A stretch of DNA of 11,943 nucleotides from Burkholderiales bacterium (GTDB taxonomy: Bacteria; Pseudomonadota; Gammaproteobacteria; Burkholderiales; Thiobacillaceae). This document shows, one piece after another, positions 6,741 to 11,943 of this stretch. The translations under genes and the position numbers were made by a program. The notes beneath the pieces were generated by a model, which saw only the letters and a list, made by a program, of their open reading frames with translations, was not told the origin of the DNA and did no database searches. Positions within the stretch are counted from its first letter, which is position 1. The number at the start of each line of letters is the position of its first letter. The DNA lies in the NCBI GenBank assembly GCA_005790965.1, contig SXTL01000022.1, forward strand, positions 1 to 11,943, in the 5' to 3' direction.

Positions 6741-7799
6741 ATGGATTATGGCATGCCGCCAACCGCCGAACTAAAACCCCGTGCCCGCATCCTGCTCAAG
6801 ACCTTGGTCGAGCGCTATATTCACGACGGCCAGCCAGTCGGATCACGGACCCTGGCTCGCCATGCCGGTCTCGACCTGTCACCCGCCTCGATCCGCAACA
6901 TCATGTCTGACTTGGAGGAAGGCGGCTTTATCACCAGCCCGCATACCTCGGCCGGCCGCATCCCAACCCCGCGTGGTTACCGGCTGTTCGTCGATAGCCT
7001 GCTGACCGTCAAGCCGCTGGGCGACCCGGATCGCAATCAGATCGAGGCCGCCCTCCGCTCCAACAACCCGGCCAGCGACCCGCAACGCATTATTACCACG
7101 GCCGCCACCTTGCTCTCCGAACTCACCCAGTTCGCGAGCATCATCGCGGTCTCCCGCCGCCGCGAACCCAGCTTCCGGCAGATCGAATTCCTGCGTCTGT
7201 CGGACGCCCGCGTCCTGCTCATCATCATCACCGAGGAAGGCGATGTTCAAAACCGCATCTTGTTCACCGACCGGCCCTATAGCCAGGAACAACTCACCCG
7301 CGCCGCGAGTCATTTCAACAAGCACTATGCCGGCCTGACCTTTGAGGCAGTTCGACCCCGCTTGCAACAGGAACTGTCCGGTCTGCGCGCCGACATCAGC
7401 AGCTTGATGGCGCTGGCCGTCGAAGTTGGCAACGAGACCTTGAACGCGGCTGGCCAACAATATGTGGTGAGCGGCGAATCCAACCTGCTGCACACGCCCG
7501 ACCTGTCTTACAACATGGAACGGATGCGTGAACTGTTCCGTCTCTTTGAGCACCGCACCGAACTGATGCAATTGCTGAACCTCGGCCACCACGCCAGCGG
7601 CATCCAGATGTTTATTGGCGCCGAGGCGGGCGTAGCTTCGCTCGACGAATGCAGCGTCGTGGCTGCTCCCTACGCCGTTAACGGCGAGGTGATTGGCACC
7701 CTCAGCGTCATTGGTCCGACCCGCATGGCCTATGAGCGCATCATCCCCATTGTCGATATCACCTCGCGCCTGTTGTCCAGTGCGCTCAGCCACCCCTAA
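6741..7799 (+). CDS. hrcA: Heat-inducible transcription repressor HrcA
   Basis: HrcA represses chaperone genes (dnaK, groESL) by binding CIRCE elements, with GroEL helping it fold. The 352-residue product is of normal length. An N-terminal winged helix covers about residues 12-85: a first helix region RARILLKTLVERYI, the turn GQPVGSRTLAR, the recognition region LSPASIRNIMSDLEE, and the family signature SAGRIPTPRGYR at 70-81. The rest is the GAF-like dimer domain ending in GPTRMAYERIIPIVDITSRLL, the typical HrcA C-terminus. The ATG at 6741 is chosen as the first in frame with a weak AGAGA ahead; the ATG at 6753 is possible. No CIRCE sequence (TTAGCACTC-N9-GAGTGCTAA) occurs upstream, so autoregulation is not visible. 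hemH follows after 22 bp on the same strand and is probably in the same operon. The usual grpE-dnaK-dnaJ genes are not in the window. Confidence 0.97.
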   Translation: MDYGMPPTAELKPRARILLKTLVERYIHDGQPVGSRTLARHAGLDLSPASIRNIMSDLEEGGFITSPHTSAGRIPTPRGYRLFVDSLLTVKPLGDPDRNQIEAALRSNNPASDPQRIITTAATLLSELTQFASIIAVSRRREPSFRQIEFLRLSDARVLLIIITEEGDVQNRILFTDRPYSQEQLTRAASHFNKHYAGLTFEAVRPRLQQELSGLRADISSLMALAVEVGNETLNAAGQQYVVSGESNLLHTPDLSYNMERMRELFRLFEHRTELMQLLNLGHHASGIQMFIGAEAGVASLDECSVVAAPYAVNGEVIGTLSVIGPTRMAYERIIPIVDITSRLLSSALSHP

Positions 7800-7821
7800 A
7801 TCAGCCCTGAAAGAAGCCCTC

Positions 7822-8838
7822 ATGCCCCTGTTCACATCGCCTTTCCAGCCTGAGCCGCCCACCCGCCCGGCCGTCGCCCAGCATCGCAAAGGGGTATTAC
7901 TGGTCAATCTGGGGACACCCAACAGCCCAACGGCCCCGGATGTGCGCCGTTATCTGAAGGAATTCCTGTCCGATCCACGCGTCGTCGAACTACCGGCCCT
8001 GCTCTGGCAGCCCATCCTGCGTGGCATCATCCTCAATACCCGACCGGCCAAATCGGCCCGCAAATACGCCAGTATCTGGATGCCCGACGGTTCTCCTTTG
8101 TTGGTCTATAGCCAGCGTCTGGCCGCCAAACTGGAAGCTGCCCTCGAGGACACGCGAGTCATCACCGCGATGCGTTATGGCCAACCCAGTATCGCTGCTG
8201 GCTTGGAGGCGCTGCGGGCCGCTGGCTGCGATCGCATCGTCATCCTGCCCCTTTACCCGCAATACGCCGCCAGCACCGTAGGGAGCGTCTATGACGCCGT
8301 CTTTGCCACGCTGCAACAGTGGCGTAACCAGCCCGAGTTGCGCTTGGTCCGCCAGTACTTTGATCACCCGGCGCACATTGAGGCCCTCAAACAGCAGGTT
8401 TTGGGCTACTGGCAGCAACACGGTCGCCCCGATTGCCTGCTCATGAGTTTTCACGGTCTGCCCCAAAAGAGCTCCGAGCTTGGCGACCCGTATGCCGACG
8501 AATGCCTCTACACAGGCCGTGCCCTGGCCGATGCCCTGGAGCTCCCTGAGGCCGGCTACCGGATTACCTTCCAGTCTCGTTTCGGCCTCCAAGAATGGTT
8601 GCAACCCTATACCGACGAGAGCTTGCGCGCCTTGGCCAAAGAGGGCTACCGGCGCGTCGATACCTTCTGTCCGGGTTTCGCCACCGATTGCCTGGAGACC
8701 CTGGAAGAGATCGCCATGGAGGGCAAGGAGGCCTTCCTTGGCGCAGGCGGGCGGGAGTTCCACTACATCCCGGCCCTCAACGACAGCGACTCGAGCGTGG
8801 CTATGCTGCAAGCCATCGTGGCCCACCACGACGCCTGA
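7822..8838 (+). CDS. hemH: Ferrochelatase
   Basis: Ferrochelatase inserts ferrous iron into protoporphyrin IX, the last step of protoporphyrin-dependent heme synthesis. The 338-residue product opens with a short variable stretch and then GVLLVNLGTPNSP. The catalytic His is in LMSFHGLPQ (H211), and the acidic metal-path residue is in the DCLETLEE motif (E292). FQSRFGLQEWLQPYT and CPGF are also typical. The start at 7822 is chosen because it leaves the normal family length and follows the hrcA stop by 22 bp with a purine-rich GAAAGAAG ahead. An in-frame ATG at 7693 would overlap hrcA and add a low-complexity extension unlike the family. No transmembrane tail is seen, so a soluble or peripheral enzyme is expected. 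A heme gene behind hrcA fits a housekeeping operon, and in a respiring facultative anaerobe heme also feeds cytochromes and nitric-oxide enzymes. Confidence 0.97.
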   Translation: MPLFTSPFQPEPPTRPAVAQHRKGVLLVNLGTPNSPTAPDVRRYLKEFLSDPRVVELPALLWQPILRGIILNTRPAKSARKYASIWMPDGSPLLVYSQRLAAKLEAALEDTRVITAMRYGQPSIAAGLEALRAAGCDRIVILPLYPQYAASTVGSVYDAVFATLQQWRNQPELRLVRQYFDHPAHIEALKQQVLGYWQQHGRPDCLLMSFHGLPQKSSELGDPYADECLYTGRALADALELPEAGYRITFQSRFGLQEWLQPYTDESLRALAKEGYRRVDTFCPGFATDCLETLEEIAMEGKEAFLGAGGREFHYIPALNDSDSSVAMLQAIVAHHDA

Positions 8839-8844
8839 TTGGCC

Positions 8845-10344
8845 CTATCCGTGCGGGGGCAAGCGCGCAAGCATTTCCAGCCCCCAGGCCACGCCGAAAC
8901 CGGTCACCTCGCTCGCCACCGCTCCAAGACCGTCTTTGCAGCGACTGGCAGACAGATCCATATGAAGCCACGGCCGGTCGTCCACAAACCGTTTTAAGAA
9001 CAATGCCGCCAGGATGTGGTCTGCCTCACCCTCCAAAGTGCATTGCTTGACATCCGCAATCTCGGAATCGAGCGCCGGGGCATAATCGGCCGCCAGCGGG
9101 AAGGTGCAGACGCGCTCCCCGGTTGCGACGCCAGCCGCCACGGCTTCGGCTAGCAGCGCCGGCCGGTTCGATAACACCCCTGAATAGCGTGTCCCCAAAG
9201 CGGTGTGCATCGAGCCAGTCAGGGTTGCAAAATCAAGAATGGCGTCAGGTTTGGCACGCGCCGCCAAGGTCAGCGTATCGGCCAAGACCATGCGCCCCTC
9301 GGCATCGGTATGGACCACCTCAATCGTGGTTCCGTTCAAAGCGGTTACGACGGCGTTCTGTGTATAAGCCTCCGGGCTGAGGTGATTTTCGGCTACCGCC
9401 AGCCAGACCGTCAGCCGCAACGGCAGCTTAAGACGCGTCGCGGCCAGCAGGATTCCCAAGACCACCGCCGAACCGTTCATATCCTCGTGCATCCCGGACA
9501 TATAACGAGCCGGCTTCAGGTTATGCCCACCGGTATCGAAGCAGATCCCCTTACCCACCAAGGCAATATCACGGCGCCGCCCCTTGCCTGCCCCGTCATA
9601 AACCAGCTTGACGATGGCGGCATCAGCCGGTTGCGAACCCTGCGCGACAGCGACAAAGGCCCCCGCCCCTAGCGTGCGCAATTTCTCCAAACCATAGGTC
9701 GTCATCTGCCACCCTTGCTGCCGTACGAGACTCGCCACCTCTTTCCGGTAACGGCCCGGTGTCAACAGATTGGGCGGCATCAAGGTCAGGAGCCGCGTCA
9801 AGGTATTGGCCTCGGCCAAGGCGCGCAGGCGCGGCAAATCGGGCAAGGCGGCGGCGCCTTGCAGGGTCAATTTTATTAACGCCTTCGGCTGGGGTTTGGT
9901 TTTCAGCGTCGGCAATGGCGTGGCATTGAGCCAGACACAATAAGCCGCCGCCGCCAACATCCGCGCCCGAAAGGCCGCCGGACCATAAGCCGCGACATGC
10001 AGACGCTCCGCCTGTTCAGCTAAAAGCGGCTTGAGGGCGTCGCGCAAACGGGTATGGACCGCAAAGGTCTCGCCTTCTGCTGGCACCCTGACCCAGCTAA
10101 CCAAGATTCCACCGGGCATTTCGACCAGCACCGGCGTGTCGCCCAAGGTCGTGTTGCGGCGTCTGGCGAAATTGGCCTGCAATGCCTCCAAACCCGGAAC
10201 CCCATGCCCAACCTCGGGCCAGTCTCCCTCTTCGGGCAGGATCAGACAGAGGTGTTGCACACCTTTGGGTAACTCTGACAGTTCAGCCATGACCGTCTTG
10301 ATCAAGCGGGTCGTGGCCAACTCGGGCCGATCAGATACTTTCAT
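8845..10344 (-). CDS. Leucyl aminopeptidase family protein (peptidase M17)
   Basis: This is a 499-residue two-metal cytosolic aminopeptidase that would remove N-terminal residues from peptides. The metal and catalytic residues are all present: K265 (VGKG), D270 (CFDTGG), K277 (NLKP), D288 (HEDMNG), D347, E349 and R351 (TDAEGR). These run in exact register, minus five, with E. coli PepA K270, D275, K282, D293, D352, E354 and R356 as I recall them. The M17 signature NTDAEGR reads HTDAEGR here, and the FDTGGHNLKP stretch differs from the PepA form FDSGGISIKP, so this is a divergent M17 branch rather than orthodox pepA; I give no symbol. The start at 10344 has GGAG seven bases upstream. The N-terminal domain (1-160) is poorly conserved, as usual. 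The gene is convergent with hemH (6 bp apart) and divergent from aceE. Confidence 0.9.
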   Translation of the reverse strand: MKVSDRPELATTRLIKTVMAELSELPKGVQHLCLILPEEGDWPEVGHGVPGLEALQANFARRRNTTLGDTPVLVEMPGGILVSWVRVPAEGETFAVHTRLRDALKPLLAEQAERLHVAAYGPAAFRARMLAAAAYCVWLNATPLPTLKTKPQPKALIKLTLQGAAALPDLPRLRALAEANTLTRLLTLMPPNLLTPGRYRKEVASLVRQQGWQMTTYGLEKLRTLGAGAFVAVAQGSQPADAAIVKLVYDGAGKGRRRDIALVGKGICFDTGGHNLKPARYMSGMHEDMNGSAVVLGILLAATRLKLPLRLTVWLAVAENHLSPEAYTQNAVVTALNGTTIEVVHTDAEGRMVLADTLTLAARAKPDAILDFATLTGSMHTALGTRYSGVLSNRPALLAEAVAAGVATGERVCTFPLAADYAPALDSEIADVKQCTLEGEADHILAALFLKRFVDDRPWLHMDLSASRCKDGLGAVASEVTGFGVAWGLEMLARLPPHG

Positions 10345-10367
10345 GCAGCTCCATTATTAAGAAAATG

Positions 10368-10392
10368 AATACTCGGTATTAAATTGACTCAA
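10368..10392. promoter_or_regulatory. Palindrome and overlapping divergent -35 boxes between M17 peptidase and aceE
   Basis: AATAC-TCG-GTATT (10368-10380) is a perfect 5-bp-arm palindrome. Immediately right of it TTGACTCAA (10384-10392) is a second palindrome whose two strands read TTGACT (plus) and TTGAGT (minus). The plus-strand TTGACT is 17 bp from GAAAAT (10407-10412), a possible aceE promoter. The minus-strand TTGAGT would place the first palindrome in the spacer of a peptidase promoter. This makes a plausible operator, but no known regulator is recognised. Confidence 0.3.
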
Positions 10393-10523
10393 GGCCCAAG
10401 GGCGGTGAAAATCCGGCCTCAATGTACGCGATTCCATACGCACCACCAAACCCATCGCATCGAATTTGAACCCCTCGAATTCTCAGGCGCAACCGCACCA
10501 TGCGCCCTTCGGAGATCTATCCC

Positions 10524-11303
10524 ATGGCATCGACCGCCCCCGACATTGACCCGCAAGAAACTCAGGAATGGCTGGACGCCCTTAAGGCCGTCCTCGAACA
10601 GGAAGGCAGCGAACGCGCGCACTACCTGCTTGAGCGCCTGATCGACAAGGCCCGCCGCTCCGGCACCAACCTGCCGTATAGCGCTACCACAGCCTATATC
10701 AACACCATTCCACCCCATCGTCAGGACAAGCATACCGGCAATCCCTCCATGGAACGCCGGATCCGCGCCATGATCCGCTGGAACGCGATTGCCTGCGTGA
10801 TGCGTGCCAATGACAAGGCCCCTGGCGTGGGTGGCCACATCGCCAGCTTCCAGTCAGCGGCCACCCTCTACGATATCGGTTTCAACCACTTCTTCCGTGG
10901 CCCGGATCACCCCGGTGGCGGCGATCTGGTTTTTTTCCAGGGCCACTCGGCTCCCGGTATTTATGCCCGGGCTTTCATTGAAGGCCGGATCAGTGAGCAA
11001 CAACTCGAAAACTTCCGTCAAGAATCGACAGGGCAAGGTGTCTCATCCTATCCCCACCCGTGGCTGATGCCCGACTTCTGGCAGTTCCCCACCGTCTCGA
11101 TGGGTCTGGGACCTATCCAGGCCATCTATCAGGCGCGCTACCTGAAATATCTCGAACACCGCGGCCTGGCCAAGACCGCCGACCGTAAGGTCTGGGCCTT
11201 TCTCGGTGACGGAGAAACCGATGAACCCGAATCGCTCGGGGCGATCACCCTCGCCTCGCGCGAGAACCTCGACAACCTCATTTTAAATCGTTTGCCGACC
11301 TGA
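10524..11303 (+). pseudogene. aceE: Pyruvate dehydrogenase E1 component, truncated after 253 native codons
   Basis: AceE is the thiamine-diphosphate-dependent pyruvate decarboxylase of the pyruvate dehydrogenase complex, normally about 885-900 residues in one chain. The first 253 residues are plainly AceE: QEWLDALKAVLEQEG near the start, YINTIP, the active-site histidine regions GGHIASFQS (H105) and FFQGHSAPG (H141), SYPHPWLMPDFWQFPTVSMGLGPI, and GDGETDEPES, the first half of the TPP motif. After DNLI the native sequence should continue FVINCNLQ; instead six foreign codons lead to TGA at 11301-11303. The NCN half of the TPP site and all of the C-terminal two thirds are gone, so the product would be inactive. 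The start at 10524 is set by GGAG at 10511-10514; the upstream ATG at 10500 is less likely. The break coincides with IS3 transposase sequence. If the contig is misassembled, the real gene may be intact. Confidence 0.9.
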
Positions 11304-11593
11304 GCGGCGCTCGTGAATGGGTCGCCGATTTCGTGCAGTGGTACAACCACGAGCATCGGCATAGTGCCATTGGCTTTGTGACGCCGGCGCAGCGCCATGC
11401 GGGATTGGACGGGGCACTGTTGAATCAACGCAAAGCGCTTTATGAAAACGCCCGTAGCCAAAACCCTCGGCGCTGGAGCCAACACACTCGGAACTGGAAC
11501 AGAATCCATACCGTGCATTTAAATCCGGATCATGCCGAAACCCAAAACAACTCGCCCCAGGAGGTCGTTAATCCCGACAAAATAGCCGCATAA
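11282..11593 (+). pseudogene. IS3-family transposase (OrfB) C-terminal remnant
   Basis: A frame beginning at 11282 without a start codon encodes about 103 residues up to TAA at 11591-11593. It reads FADLSGAREWVADFVQWYNH, then EHRHSAIGFVTPAQRH, and later NPRRWSQHTRNWN with an HLNP ending. This is the conserved tail of IS3-family OrfB transposases with an integrase (rve) core. The three DDE catalytic residues lie upstream of this segment in intact proteins, so the piece is inactive. A GTG at 11333 could start a shorter frame, but nothing suggests that it is used. The fragment begins at the very base where aceE stops matching, in a different reading frame from aceE. Confidence 0.9.
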
Positions 11594-11630
11594 GATTTTA
11601 TATTGAGGCGACAAGCAGCTTGAAATTCCA
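11282..11630 (+). mobile_element. Right-end fragment of an IS3-family insertion sequence
   Basis: The element fragment comprises the transposase tail plus 37 bases after its stop. Those bases include GAGGCGACAAGCAGCTTG at 11605-11622 and end in AAATTCCA at 11630. IS3-family elements end in CA, and elements of this transposase subgroup commonly finish with a GAGGCGACAA...TTGA-type sequence just after the stop, so 11630 is a reasonable right boundary. The left end, OrfA and most of OrfB are absent, and no target-site duplication can be tested because the left boundary is missing. Confidence 0.6.
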
Positions 11631-11632
11631 GA

Positions 11633-11873
11633 ACCGACACCACCACCAAATTGGTGCGTTACATCAATCTACCGTCTTTGCTGGAATACGTGCTGATAGA
11701 ACCGGATATGGTTTCTGTACAAGTCCTACAGAAAAGCAACCACTGGCGCTCGGAATATTTTTTCTGGTGATTTGGTCAACTTCGAATCGATTGAATTGAC
11801 TTTGAGCGTAGAAGAAATCTACGACCGAGTCGACAATGCTGATATGAATGAATTCAGGGCGGGCATGAATTGA
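11633..11873 (+). pseudogene. Uma2-family (DUF820) endonuclease remnant, N-truncated and frameshifted
   Basis: From 11633 one frame reads TDTTTKLVRYINLPSLLEY and continues with VLIEPDMVSVQVLQKSN through WRSEYFF, then stops at TGA 11768-11770. The next frame continues SGDLVNFESIELTLSVEE, then IYDRVDN, ending at TGA 11871-11873. Joined, they make the C-terminal half of a Uma2-family protein, with the usual xKLxxYxxLPSLxEYVLI motif and the closing LxxLYxxV-type helix. The two halves come into register if one T is removed from the run of six T at 11758-11763. The N-terminal half, with most of the PD-(D/E)XK-like catalytic residues, is missing at the IS boundary. Base composition is clearly more AT-rich than in the housekeeping genes. 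Uma2 genes are abundant in cyanobacteria and some other bacteria and are often mobile. The family call is from pattern recognition. Confidence 0.7.
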
Positions 11874-11943
11874 TGTGGAACCTGAATGCTTGAAAAGCTG
11901 ATCGGCCGGCCGACACTGCCTACGGCTTCCAGCCCTGGATGGA
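11874..11943. other. Unassigned right edge
   Basis: These 70 bases hold no gene I can support. An ATG at 11886 opens a frame to the window edge (MLEKLIGRPTLPT...). Another plus frame reads DRPADTAYGFQPWM, which looks protein-like but is too short to identify. The 8-bp palindrome GGCCGGCC occurs at about 11904-11911. Confidence 0.3.

Noticed and set aside
6879..7922. Long minus-strand open frame (347 codons) opposite hrcA and the hemH start
   Set aside because: It is antisense to two clear genes, has no family motif, and spans the hrcA/hemH boundary. This is typical of mirror frames in GC-rich DNA.
7990..8829. Minus-strand open frame (279 codons) opposite hemH
   Set aside because: Same reasoning: it mirrors ferrochelatase, has no domain signature and no independent start signals.
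11644..11656. Palindrome CACCAA-A-TTGGTG as an operator or recombination site
   Set aside because: It lies within the Uma2 coding remnant (TTTKLVR) and has no partner copy nearby; coding constraint explains it.

Overview
The window reads as chromosomal DNA of a moderately GC-rich proteobacterium, most likely a betaproteobacterium or a related gammaproteobacterium. The evidence is the recN/nadK pair facing hrcA-hemH, a single-chain (homodimeric-type) AceE, a RimO very close to the enterobacterial sequence, and the presence of HrcA, which enteric bacteria lack. An FNR/DNR-type site in front of a DUF2249 / hemerythrin / membrane-protein cluster suggests a facultative anaerobe able to face nitric oxide or low oxygen. 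The species cannot be named from the sequence alone.

Layout. 1-483 (minus): exported DUF302 protein, cut by the window edge. 591-1904 (minus): rimO, ribosomal protein S12 methylthiotransferase. 1995-4097 (plus): an FNR-like box followed by a tight three-gene cluster (DUF2249 protein, hemerythrin-domain protein, polytopic membrane protein). 4116-6659 (minus): nadK-recN, with a strong -10 box almost touching the nadK start codon. 6741-8838 (plus): hrcA then hemH. 8845-10344 (minus): an M17-family aminopeptidase. 10524-11303 (plus): the first 253 codons of aceE, broken off inside the thiamine-pyrophosphate motif. 11282-11630: the C-terminal remnant and probable right end of an IS3-family element. 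11633-11873: a frameshifted C-terminal piece of a Uma2-family nuclease in visibly AT-richer DNA.

How it fits together. Most of the window is housekeeping: translation (rimO), NADP supply (nadK), recombination repair (recN), heat-shock repression (hrcA), heme synthesis (hemH), peptide turnover (M17) and central carbon entry (aceE). The two notable regions are the probable anaerobic or nitrosative-stress cluster at 1995-4097 and the broken right end. There aceE is joined directly to internal transposase sequence with no left IS end, which means either an IS-mediated deletion or an assembly chimera. I found no CRISPR array, tRNA, rRNA or convincing previously unknown defence system. The closest to an undescribed system is the FNR-box / DUF2249 / hemerythrin / threefold-motif membrane protein cluster.
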